Positions 5,506 to 13,272 of a DNA stretch of 14,073 bases are shown piece by piece. A program made the translations under genes and the position numbers. Each line of letters begins with the position of its first letter. Positions within the stretch are counted from its first letter, which is position 1. The notes below the pieces were generated by a model, which was given only the letters and a program-made list of their open reading frames with translations, ran no database searches and was not told where the DNA came from. The DNA comes from Tissierella_A sp964489715 (GTDB taxonomy: Bacteria > Bacillota > Clostridia > Tissierellales > Tissierellaceae), in the NCBI GenBank assembly GCA_964489715.1, contig CAZBAK010000044.1, positions 1 to 14,073 of the forward strand, read 5' to 3'.

Positions 5506-7086
5506 ATGATTACAATGGATATGTTAGAAGATATAAAGGAAAAAAACAGAAAGGCCCTTGAAGATAGGCTTACCCAAGAGGGAGGCTATATAATAGATGA
5601 AGATGGCATAAGACTTGATGGACCTTATTTTGAAAAACAAGTAAGAATAGCACTTAAAAACTGTGATATTATAGATCCAACCAATATAGAGGAATACATA
5701 GCCATGGATGGATATTTTTCACTTAAAAATATACTTAATAACATGAGTCAAAGAGAAGTTATAGACATAATGAAAGAATCTCATCTTCGTGGTCGTGGGG
5801 GAGCTGGATTCCCAGCAGGAAGAAAGTGGGAGACAGCCTTTGAATATCCTTCAGATACAAAATATGTAATATGTAATGCAGATGAGGGAGATCCTGGTGC
5901 ATTTATGGATAGAAGTATCCTGGAAAAAGACCCTCATTCAGTCCTAGAGGCCATGGCCATAGCAGGATATGCTATAGGTTCTGACAAAGGCTTTATCTAT
6001 GTAAGAGCAGAATATCCAGTAGCTGTTAAGAGACTAAATGTAGCTATAGAACAGGCTAAGGAATATGGGCTCCTAGGAAAAGGTATTCTTGGAACTGACT
6101 TTAATTTTGATATAGAGATAAAACTTGGAGCAGGAGCCTTTGTATGTGGTGAGGGAACAGCTTTAATTGAATCCATAGAGGGAAAAAGAGGTATGCCAAG
6201 AACCAAGATATATAGAACGGCTCACAAGGGACTTTGGCAGCAGCCTACTATTATAAATAATGTTGAAACCTTTGCAAATGTTCCAGTAATATTTCAAAAG
6301 GGAGTAGATTGGTTTACAAGTATAGGAACTGAAAAGTCTCCTGGTACCAAGGTATTTGCCCTGGTAGGTAAGGTTGAAACTGCAGGTCTAGTAGAAGTAC
6401 CAATGGGTATGCCACTTAGGGAGATTATATATGATATAGGTGGAGGAATTCCAGATGGTAGAAAGTTTAAATCAGTACAAACTGGAGGACCTTCAGGAGG
6501 ATGTATACCAGAGGATCTTTTAGATACGCCAGTTGACTTTGAATCCCTAGCTAAAATCGGAAGTATAATGGGTTCAGGTGGAATGGTAGTTATGGATGAT
6601 ACAGATTGTATGGTAGATATAGCTAAGTTCTTCCTAGACTTTACAGTTGATGAATCCTGTGGTAAATGTGTCCCATGTCGTGAAGGAACCAAGAGAATGT
6701 ATGAACTATTAGAAAAAATCACAACTGGCAAGGGTACAAAAGAAGATATAGACACTATGGAAAGACTAGCAGTAACCATAAGCTCAGCATCTCTTTGTGG
6801 TCTAGGTCAAACAGCTGCAAACCCTGTAGTAAGTACACTTAGATACTTTAGAGATGAATATGAAGCCCATGTCTTTGACAAAAAGTGTCCAGCAGGAAGC
6901 TGTCAAGATCTTTTAGAATTCTTTATTACAGATACCTGTATAGGATGTACTAGATGTAAGAAGGTTTGTCCAGTAGATTGTATATCAGGAGAAGTAAAGC
7001 AACTTCATGTAATAGATCAAGATCTTTGCATAAGTTGTGGTGCATGTTATGACATATGTCCAGTAGATGCTATAACTAAAAGCTAA
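5506..7086 (+). CDS. nuoF: NuoF/HylB-like FMN- and NAD-binding subunit with C-terminal ferredoxin domain
   Basis: A 526-aa flavin subunit where NAD(H) reacts and, in bifurcating enzymes, where electrons split between NAD and ferredoxin. The NADH/FMN site motifs are RGRGGAGFPAGRKW (residues 95-108), NADEGDPGAFMDR and GAGAFVCGEGTALIESIEGKRG. The NuoF [4Fe-4S] cluster is Cys385, Cys388 and Cys391 (CGKCVPC) plus Cys431 (LCGLGQ). A C-terminal two-cluster ferredoxin domain carries CIGCTRCKKVCP and CISCGACYDICP. Compared with HydB of bifurcating hydrogenases (about 600-630 aa), the N-terminal thioredoxin-like [2Fe-2S] domain is missing: the first 45 residues have no cysteine cluster and lead directly into the conserved core. 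GGAGGTG (5492-5498) sets the ATG start. Electron bifurcation is inferred from the complex type and is not directly visible. Confidence 0.93.
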   Translation: MITMDMLEDIKEKNRKALEDRLTQEGGYIIDEDGIRLDGPYFEKQVRIALKNCDIIDPTNIEEYIAMDGYFSLKNILNNMSQREVIDIMKESHLRGRGGAGFPAGRKWETAFEYPSDTKYVICNADEGDPGAFMDRSILEKDPHSVLEAMAIAGYAIGSDKGFIYVRAEYPVAVKRLNVAIEQAKEYGLLGKGILGTDFNFDIEIKLGAGAFVCGEGTALIESIEGKRGMPRTKIYRTAHKGLWQQPTIINNVETFANVPVIFQKGVDWFTSIGTEKSPGTKVFALVGKVETAGLVEVPMGMPLREIIYDIGGGIPDGRKFKSVQTGGPSGGCIPEDLLDTPVDFESLAKIGSIMGSGGMVVMDDTDCMVDIAKFFLDFTVDESCGKCVPCREGTKRMYELLEKITTGKGTKEDIDTMERLAVTISSASLCGLGQTAANPVVSTLRYFRDEYEAHVFDKKCPAGSCQDLLEFFITDTCIGCTRCKKVCPVDCISGEVKQLHVIDQDLCISCGACYDICPVDAITKS

Positions 7087-7101
7087 TAGGAGGTAGAATA
7101 C

Positions 7102-8028
7102 GTGATAAATATTATAATAGACGGTAAGAAAATAAAGACTTCAAGAGATTCTACAATTCTTGAGGCTGCTAAGACAGCGGGCATAGAAATACCTGCACTT
7201 TGTTATGATCCAAACTTAGAAATTGTTGCTGCATGTAGACTATGTGTAGTTGAAATAGAGGGAAGTAATAAGCTTCAAACATCTTGTTCCACAAAGGTTT
7301 GGGATGGGATGGAGGTAAGAACTCATTCAGAAAAAATAGATAATACTAGAAAAGATATATTGCAATTGCTCCTAGATAGTCATCCAAATGACTGTTTAAC
7401 TTGCCAGCAGGCAGGAGATTGCCTACTGCAAAAGTATTCCTATGAGTATGATGTAAAGTTTAGAGAACATGATGGAGCTATGAGACCTAACTTAATAGAT
7501 ACTTCAAGTCCCTATATATTAAAGGACGATAGCAAGTGTATACTTTGTGGTAAATGTGTTAGAACATGTTATGAAGTAGCTGAAAGACAGGTTTTAACCT
7601 TTGCAGGAAGAGGCTATGATACTAGGATTGCCCTAGATATAGACCAAACCCTGGAGACATCTTCTTGTGTATCTTGTAATAGATGTGTTGTGGCTTGTCC
7701 AGTTGGAGCCCTAGTAGATAAGAGAACTCTAGGCAAGGCCAGAAGCTGGGAAGGTCAAAAACATGTTGTCAATTGCAAGGCCTGTCAATATGGATGTGAA
7801 TTTGAAGTTATAAAAGTTAAGGGTGAAAATGTAGGAATAAATGCAATGGAGCCTACCAATGGTAGACCTCTTTGCTTGAAGGGAAGACTTACTACAGAAT
7901 TTATAAATGTAGATAAGCCAGAAAAACCCTATAGAAAAATAGCTGGAGAATTTAAAGAGACAACTTGGAGCAAGGCTTTAGGGCTAGAAGAAATACTAGA
8001 AAAAATGGATAGTATAGATGAGGATTAG
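7102..8028 (+). CDS. NuoG-N-terminal-like iron-sulfur subunit (HylA-type)
   Basis: A 308-aa electron-wire protein that starts at GTG, 7 bases after AGGAGGT (7088-7094). All ligands of a NuoG/HydA-type N-terminus are present. The [2Fe-2S] ligands are Cys34, 45, 48 and 62. The His-Cys [4Fe-4S] cluster is His94, Cys98, 101 and 107. Two ferredoxin-type [4Fe-4S] clusters use Cys146, 149, 152, 156 and Cys189, 192, 195, 199. A further four cysteines (225, 228, 232, 258) correspond to the Fe4S4 domain that normally opens a molybdopterin oxidoreductase. The protein ends about 50 residues later without any cofactor-binding domain. It should carry five clusters and link the NuoE/NuoF-like flavin subunits to FdhA. 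It closely resembles the N-terminal third of FdhA next door, which suggests tandem duplication. In G. acidurici the comparable subunit is HylA. Confidence 0.88.
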   Translation: MINIIIDGKKIKTSRDSTILEAAKTAGIEIPALCYDPNLEIVAACRLCVVEIEGSNKLQTSCSTKVWDGMEVRTHSEKIDNTRKDILQLLLDSHPNDCLTCQQAGDCLLQKYSYEYDVKFREHDGAMRPNLIDTSSPYILKDDSKCILCGKCVRTCYEVAERQVLTFAGRGYDTRIALDIDQTLETSSCVSCNRCVVACPVGALVDKRTLGKARSWEGQKHVVNCKACQYGCEFEVIKVKGENVGINAMEPTNGRPLCLKGRLTTEFINVDKPEKPYRKIAGEFKETTWSKALGLEEILEKMDSIDED

Positions 8029-8051
8029 TAGGTAAGATGGAGGTTAAAACT

Positions 8052-10730
8052 ATGAAGATAAGTATAGACAATAAAAGCTATGAAGTAGAGAAGGATTCCA
8101 CAATTCTAGAAGTTTGTAAGCTTTTAAATATTGAAATTCCAACACTTTGCTATGATGAAAGGCTTACTCCACATTCTGCTTGTAGAATGTGTTTAGTAGA
8201 AGTGGAAGGGTCCAAAAACTTAGTTACCTCTTGCAGTACTAGGGTTAGAGATGGAATGGAAATATATACAAAGAATGAAAAGGTTAGAAGTGCTAGACGA
8301 GATGTATTGGATCTACTGCTTTCAAACCATCCTATGGATTGTTTAAACTGTGAAAAGTCAGGAGAGTGTAAGCTTCAAGACTATGCCTATGACTATGGCT
8401 TAGTTGATGGGACATATGAAGGTGAAACCAGAAAGGGCTTAATAGATAGTAGTAATCCCTTTTACTATTATGATCCAGAAAAGTGTATACTTTGTGGACT
8501 TTGCGTAAGAGTTTGTGATGAACTACAGTGTAGCCATGCTATAGGTTTTGAAGATAGAGGATTTGATACCATAGTAGCCACTCCCTTTAAGGAAGGACTT
8601 ATAAACTCAGAGTGTGTTTCATGTGGTAACTGTGTATCAGTTTGTCCAGTAGGTGCTCTGGTTCCTAAGAGTTTAGAGAAGTTTAGACACTGGGAAACTA
8701 AAAAGGTAAGAACAACTTGCTCTTATTGTGGAGTAGGCTGTCAACTGGATCTTACTGTAAAAGACAATAAGGTTCTTGGGGCTCAACCAGCCTTTGATGC
8801 TGTAAACCAAGGTCTATTATGTGTAAAGGGTAAGTTTGCCTATAAATTTATATCTCATCCAGACAGAATACAAACTCCCCTTATAAAAAAGGATGGAAAG
8901 TTTGTAGAAGCAAGCTGGGATGAAGCCTATAGGCTTATAAGGCAAAAGACTGAAAAGATAAAGAAGGAAAGCGGACCAGATAGTTTCGCAGGATTTTCTT
9001 CTGCAAGATGTACAAATGAAGACAACTATCTTTTTCAAAAGCTCTTTAGGGCAGTAATAGGAACAAACAATGTAGACCACTGTGCAAGGCTCTGACATGC
9101 CTCAACTGTTGCAGGTCTTGCAACAACATTAGGCAGTGGAGCTATGACAAATACTATAAAAGAGGTACAGGATAGTGAATGTATCTTTGTTATAGGATCT
9201 AATACAACAGAAAATCATCCAGTTATAGGATCTATGATGAAACAAGCCAGAGAAAAGGGAGCCAAGCTCATAGTAGCAGACCCTAGAAGGATAGAGCTAG
9301 CTGATTATGCAGATGTATATCTACAGATTCATCCTGGAACCAATATAGCCCTATTAAATGGAATGATGCATGTTATAGTAGAGGAAAAACTCTATGATAA
9401 AAAATATATAGACGATAGAACTGAAAACTTTGAATCCCTAGTAGAACTTGTAAAAGAATATAGTCCAGAGAGAGTAGCTAAGATCTGTGGAGTTAGGGAA
9501 GAGGATATAATAAAGGCAGCTAGAATATACGGAGAGGCAAAGAATGCTGGTATCTACTATGCCATGGGTATAACTCAACATACTACAGGAACTCATGCAG
9601 TTATGAGCATATCAAATCTTGCTCTTATGTGTGGTAATGTAGGAAATGAATTTGGAGGAGTAAATCCCCTAAGAGGACAAAACAATGTTCAAGGTGCCTG
9701 TGATATGGGAGCCCTACCAGCTGACCTACCAGGCTATCAAAAGGTATTTAAAAAAGAAATAGCAGAGAAGTTTGAAAAGGCCTGGGGAGCTAAACTTAGT
9801 AAGAAGGTAGGTTTAACACTTTCAGAGGTTATGGATGGATGTGCAGATGATTCCATAAGATTCCTATATATAATGGGAGAAAATCCTATGGTGTCAGATC
9901 CAGATATAAACCATGTTAAAGAAGCCCTAACAAATGTAGACTTTTTAGTTGTTCAGGATATATTCTTAACTGAAACAGCCCAGCTGGCAGATGTGATCTT
10001 GCCTGCATCATCTTTTGCAGAAAAGGATGGTACTTTTACAAATACTGAAAGAAGGGTTCAAAGAGTTAGAAAGGCAATAGATTCTATTGGAGATTCAAAG
10101 CCAGACTGGCAAATCCTAATGGAAATCATGAATACTCTTGGATATGAGAAGAAGTATTTAAATCCATCAAGTATAATGGATGAAATAGCTAGTGTAACTC
10201 CTCAATATGGGGGTATAAGTTACAAGAGACTGGAAAAGGATCCTATGGGCCTTCAATGGCCATGCTTAGACAAGGACCATCCAGGGACACCTATTCTCCA
10301 TGAACATGCCATAGCTAGAGGAAGAGGCTTCTTTATGCCGGCTGAATATGTAGAAAGTGCGGAGCTTCCAGACAAGGAATATCCATTTACCTTTACTACA
10401 GGAAGAATACTTTACCACTACCATACTAGAAGTATGACCGGTAGGGTAGAGGGCTTAAATCAGTTAGCACCTAGTTCCTTTGTGGAAATAAATGAGATAA
10501 CAGCTAGAAAGATGGAAATAAAAGATGGAGATGTGGTAAAATTAAGTTCTAGAAGAGGACAAATAGAAACCACTGCTAGAGTTACAGATATAATAGATGA
10601 GGAAGTTTTATTTATGCCCTTCCACTATGCAGAAGGTGCAGCAAACTATTTGACCAATACTAGTCTTGATGACATAGCAAAGATACCAGAGTTGAAAGTG
10701 GCTGCAGTTAAAATGGAAAAAGTTGTATAG
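8052..10730 (+). CDS. fdhF: Selenocysteine-containing formate dehydrogenase catalytic subunit (TGA read as Sec)
   Basis: An 892-aa catalytic subunit that oxidises formate to CO2 or reduces CO2, using a W- or Mo-bis-molybdopterin-guanine-dinucleotide cofactor and selenocysteine. The TGA at 9093-9095 is codon 348 in the motif CARL-U-HASTVAGL; the same frame continues to the TAG at 10728. The equivalent E. coli FdhF motif is CARV-U-HG. The N-terminus carries NuoG-like clusters: [2Fe-2S] at Cys33, 44, 47, 61, then His-Cys and two [4Fe-4S] sets. The molybdopterin Fe4S4 domain has Cys223, 226, 230 and 257, and the following Lys259 matches the lysine between cluster and cofactor in E. coli FdhF. Downstream motifs include VADPRRIE, NPLRGQNNVQGACDMGALP and, in the C-terminal dinucleotide-binding domain, YHYHTRSMTGR. 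ATG 8052, 7 bases after GGAGGT (8039-8044), is preferred to ATG 8037, which overlaps that site. Gene callers that treat TGA as stop split this gene in two. Confidence 0.96.
9093..9136 (+). promoter_or_regulatory. Bacterial SECIS element directing selenocysteine insertion
   Basis: Starts at the in-frame TGA (9093-9095). The upper stem GTTGCA (9108-9113) pairs with TGCAAC (9119-9124) around the loop GGTCT (9114-9118). A lower stem pairs TGCCT (9098-9102) with AGGCA (9131-9135). From memory, the 18 bases between TGA and the GGTCT loop equal the spacing in E. coli fdhF, which has the same GGUCU apex recognised by SelB. The element lies inside the coding region and is translated as HASTVAGLATTLGS. 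Confidence 0.93.
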
Positions 10731-10741
10731 GAGGAATAAAA

Positions 10742-11245
10742 ATGCAAAATTATGAAAGTGTTTTAAGATATGCCATGCAGATGGAGCTAGATGGTCACAA
10801 TTTCTATATGGACAACAAGGAAAAATTTGTTAAGACAACTAGCAAGAGGATGTTTGAAGAGTTGGCAGATATAGAAATGAAGCACTATGAATTTCTTAAG
10901 GAACTCTTGGAAGCCTATTTAGAAACAGATAAGATAAAGATAAATCCAGAGATGATTGAAAGAGAAGAAGATCTAGATATATTTAAGGCAAGGGAAGAGT
11001 CTGAAAAATTAGAGTATACCCTAGAACAATCAGATATACCTGATTTAACTATCTTGAGAATGGCCTATTTAATAGAAAGAGACTATAAGGAATTCTATGA
11101 AAATGTAGCCCAAAATTCCAATGATCCAGAAATAAAAAAGGTCTTTACAACCCTAGCTAAGTGGGAAGCAGGTCATGAAGAACTATTTAAAAATGAATAT
11201 GATAGACTTATGAAAGAATATATGAATTTACCTTGGGGTGGTTAA
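10742..11245 (+). CDS. Ferritin-like di-iron protein (rubrerythrin family, no rubredoxin domain)
   Basis: A 167-aa four-helix protein with a complete di-iron ligand set: Glu15, Glu45-x-x-His48, Glu112 and Glu142-x-x-His145. The rubredoxin-type CxxC domain that ends classical rubrerythrins is absent, so it belongs to the short ferritin-like group. Such proteins reduce peroxide or bind iron in anaerobes. Its ribosome binding site (AGGAGG, 10729-10734) overlaps the fdhF stop codon, and its own stop is one base from the mogA start, so it is expressed with the formate dehydrogenase. An inferred role is protection of, or iron supply to, an oxygen-sensitive enzyme with many Fe-S clusters; a maturation role is also possible. 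Neither is shown by sequence. Confidence 0.85.
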   Translation: MQNYESVLRYAMQMELDGHNFYMDNKEKFVKTTSKRMFEELADIEMKHYEFLKELLEAYLETDKIKINPEMIEREEDLDIFKAREESEKLEYTLEQSDIPDLTILRMAYLIERDYKEFYENVAQNSNDPEIKKVFTTLAKWEAGHEELFKNEYDRLMKEYMNLPWGG

Positions 11246-11246
11246 G

Positions 11247-11738
11247 ATGTTTAAAGTAGGTATAATAACCTGTAGTGATAAGGGATCTAGAGGTGAAAGA
11301 GAAGATCTATCTGGCAAATTGATCCAGGAGATACTGGAGAAAAATGACTACAAGATAGAGAAGTACACTATAGTTCCAGATGAAAAGGAAAAGATAAAGG
11401 AAGAAATGATCCATATGAGTGATGACTTAGAGGTGGATCTTATATTGACAACTGGTGGAACTGGATTTAGTCCTAGGGATGTAACTCCTGAAGCTACTAT
11501 AGAAGTTATGGATAGGATGGCAAATGGTATAGCTGAAGCCATAAGAGCCTATAGTTTAACTATAACCAAGAGAGCCATGCTTTCAAGGGCCATATCTGCC
11601 ATAAGAAAGGATACACTTATAGTAAATATGCCAGGAAGTCCTAAGGCTGTAGAAGAAGCTTTGGACTATATTCTAGATAGTCTCCATCACGGACTTGAGA
11701 TATTGACAGATACTACGCACGACTGTGCAAGAAAATAG
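11247..11738 (+). CDS. mogA: Molybdopterin adenylyltransferase, MogA/MoaB family
   Basis: A 163-aa MogA/MoaB-family protein that activates molybdopterin by adenylylation before metal insertion. The motif TTGGTGFSPRDVTPEAT begins at residue 68. The N-terminal strand KVGIITCSDKGSRG and the C-terminal MPGSPKAVEEALD are also characteristic. ATG 11247 follows the ferritin-like gene's TAA after one base and gives the normal N-terminus; the GTG at 11238 would add three residues and overlaps the previous gene. The GGGGTGG run at 11235-11241 may serve as ribosome binding site. In this context it probably serves the W- or Mo-cofactor of FdhF. Whether it is closer to MogA or MoaB cannot be settled by eye. 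Confidence 0.9.
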   Translation: MFKVGIITCSDKGSRGEREDLSGKLIQEILEKNDYKIEKYTIVPDEKEKIKEEMIHMSDDLEVDLILTTGGTGFSPRDVTPEATIEVMDRMANGIAEAIRAYSLTITKRAMLSRAISAIRKDTLIVNMPGSPKAVEEALDYILDSLHHGLEILTDTTHDCARK

Positions 11739-11747
11739 GTGATAAGT

Positions 11748-12347
11748 ATGGATTTATTTGGTACTTGTATAATACTTGCAGGAGGAAAGAGCTCTAGAAT
11801 GGGCTTTGATAAGCAGTTTCTAAGAGTAGATAAAAGAAGGCTTATGTATAGTATTATTTCAAAACTGCAAAATGAATTTGATGAGATAATCATAGTTACA
11901 AATAAACCAGAACACTATATAGGCATAAGCCAAAAGATTACCAGGGATATCTTAGAAGATAAGGGTCCTCTGGGAGGAATACATGCAGGCCTAAAACTTG
12001 CAAAGAGTAAGTACTCCTTTGTAATAGCATGTGATATGCCAAATGTGAATTTAGATTATATAAGATATATGAAGACTCAAACTTCTAAGATGGGTACTAC
12101 TACGAGGTTTGGAGATTGGATAGAACCCTTCTGTTCCTTTTATTCTAAGGATATAGTAGAGGATATAGAGAGCTATCTAAAGACAGAAAAAAGATCTGTC
12201 AATCATCTCCTAATGGATTTAGATATAAACTATATAGATGAAGAAAAGGCCCGTGAATTTAGTCCTAATTGGGATATGTTTTTAAATTTAAATACACAAA
12301 ATGACTTAGAATCATTTTTAGATAGTCAAGAAGAAAGTTGTAGTTAA
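11748..12347 (+). CDS. mobA: Molybdenum cofactor guanylyltransferase MobA
   Basis: A 199-aa nucleotidyltransferase that adds GMP from GTP to molybdopterin, giving the guanine dinucleotide form needed by formate dehydrogenases of the DMSO-reductase family. The GTP-binding loop LAGGKSSRMGFDK spans residues 10-22. GPLGGIHAGL and the metal-binding CDMPN motif follow, and the length matches E. coli MobA (194 aa). ATG 11748 is preferred, with AGGTGA (11737-11742) 5 bases upstream overlapping the mogA stop. The GTG at 11739 lies inside that site and would give a poorer start. It sits between mogA and fdhD, and together the three cover cofactor activation, dinucleotide attachment and delivery. Confidence 0.93.
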   Translation: MDLFGTCIILAGGKSSRMGFDKQFLRVDKRRLMYSIISKLQNEFDEIIIVTNKPEHYIGISQKITRDILEDKGPLGGIHAGLKLAKSKYSFVIACDMPNVNLDYIRYMKTQTSKMGTTTRFGDWIEPFCSFYSKDIVEDIESYLKTEKRSVNHLLMDLDINYIDEEKAREFSPNWDMFLNLNTQNDLESFLDSQEESCS

Positions 12348-12348
12348 G

Positions 12349-13137
12349 ATGAAATATACAAGAGAATATGAAATTTTAAGAATAAAAAAAGATTATAGGA
12401 AAGTAGAAGAAGATATAGTGGTGGTAGAAGCCCCATTTACCATATTTATAGATGAAAAAGAGATCATAACTCTCTTATGTACTTCTAAATCCCTAGAAGA
12501 ACTAGCCCTAGGCTTTATAATCTCTGAAGGCTTTATAGATAAGCTAGAGGATATAGAGAAGATCACTATAGATGAGGAAGCTACTATGGCCTATATAAGC
12601 TTAAATAATAAATACGACTTTGCCAAGAAGTTTCAAGGCAAGAGAACAATAACATCAGGTTGTGGAAAGGGAAGTGTTTTTTACAATGTCTTGGATTCCT
12701 TTAAATCTAAGAAGATTGAAAATCCCCTGGACCTAGACCTAGATACTATAAAGAGAAATATGAGAGATTTTAATCAGAGATCAGAACTATTTTTACAAAC
12801 AGGGGGAGTTCATAGTTGCGGACTCTACCATAAGAGTGATATGCTTATATTTGAAGAAGATATAGGTAGGCACAATGCTTTAGATAAGATAATTGGAAAA
12901 GCTTTGAAGAAAGAGATAGATCTAAAGGATAAGATGATCTTCACCAGTGGAAGAATATCCAGTGAAATCCTAATAAAGACAGCAAAAAGAGAAATTTCAA
13001 CAATAGTTTCAAGATCAGCTCCTACAAGCCTGGCCATAGATATGGCAAAAGAGCTTGGAATAAATCTTATAGGATTTGTTCGTGGAGAAAAACTTAATAT
13101 TTATACTAATATTCCGAGCTCAATCTCTAAAATTTAA
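12349..13137 (+). CDS. fdhD: Formate dehydrogenase accessory protein FdhD
   Basis: A 262-aa FdhD-family protein, which transfers sulfur to the bis-MGD cofactor and is required for active formate dehydrogenase. Recognisable motifs are LCTSKSLEELALGFIISEGFI (about 42-63), the cysteine loop RTITSGCGKGS (Cys105), GGVHSCGLY, FEEDIGRHNALDKIIG and FTSGRISSEILIKTAKREI. Most FdhD proteins have a CxxC loop; here the second cysteine position is Gly108, leaving a single cysteine, which is the one matching the essential Cys121 of E. coli. The start codon comes one base after the mobA stop with no clear Shine-Dalgarno sequence, so translation is probably coupled. It is the last gene before the riboswitch and terminator. 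Confidence 0.93.
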   Translation: MKYTREYEILRIKKDYRKVEEDIVVVEAPFTIFIDEKEIITLLCTSKSLEELALGFIISEGFIDKLEDIEKITIDEEATMAYISLNNKYDFAKKFQGKRTITSGCGKGSVFYNVLDSFKSKKIENPLDLDLDTIKRNMRDFNQRSELFLQTGGVHSCGLYHKSDMLIFEEDIGRHNALDKIIGKALKKEIDLKDKMIFTSGRISSEILIKTAKREISTIVSRSAPTSLAIDMAKELGINLIGFVRGEKLNIYTNIPSSISKI

Positions 13138-13140
13138 CTT

Positions 13141-13207
13141 GCGAATCATGAGAGAAGAGCCGATGGGTGTAGCGAGAAATCCCTATGCCTCCCAAACTTG
13201 GAAAGGA
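13141..13207 (+). promoter_or_regulatory. Moco/Tuco-type riboswitch aptamer upstream of tupA
   Basis: The leader between fdhD and tupA contains GAGCCGATGGGT (13157-13168) and GCCTCCC ... TTGGAAAGG (13187-13206). From memory these match conserved blocks of the Moco RNA motif; the E. coli moaA leader has GCCTCCC ... CTGGAAAGG. GGG (13165-13167) can pair with CCC (13181-13183) as a core helix. The element is compact and seems to lack the long P3 arm, a variant that has been linked to the tungsten cofactor (Tuco). Its position before an intrinsic terminator and a tungstate-binding protein gene supports the call. Binding of cofactor would be expected to reduce tupA expression. Confidence 0.78.
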
Positions 13208-13245
13208 AAAATAAGGCAACCTTATTTTTTGGGTTGCCTTTTTTT
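13207..13245 (+). terminator. Riboswitch expression platform with intrinsic terminator
   Basis: AAGGCAACC (13213-13221) pairs with GGTTGCCTT (13232-13240) and is followed by a T run to 13245, a standard terminator. The left arm also lies within an alternative hairpin, AAAAATAAGG (13207-13216) with CCTTATTTTT (13220-13229) around CAA. The two folds exclude one another, as expected for a terminator and antiterminator. It also serves as the end of the fdh operon. Confidence 0.82.
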
Positions 13246-13272
13246 ATACATATTAAAAGGAGAGATAGTCAA

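Noticed and set aside
6294..6779. 161-aa minus strand ORF
   Set aside because: Serine- and proline-rich antisense translation of the NuoF-like gene, with no start signal or domain; composition typical of a shadow frame.
8817..9098. 93-aa minus strand ORF opposite the selenocysteine codon
   Set aside because: Antisense to conserved FdhF coding sequence, without ribosome binding site or recognisable motif.
9093..9144. Possibility that fdhF is a pseudogene broken by a nonsense mutation, with a second gene starting at ATG 9144
   Set aside because: The stop is TGA exactly at the catalytic Sec position, the SECIS is intact, the frame is conserved on both sides, and ATG 9144 has no proper ribosome binding site.
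13181..13215. SAM-I riboswitch (CCCTATG and GGCAACC resemble parts of its consensus)
   Set aside because: The blocks are in the wrong arrangement: GGCAACC is part of the terminator arm, the other SAM-I core elements are absent, and the GCCTCCC/GGAAAGG blocks with the tupA context fit a Moco/Tuco motif better.
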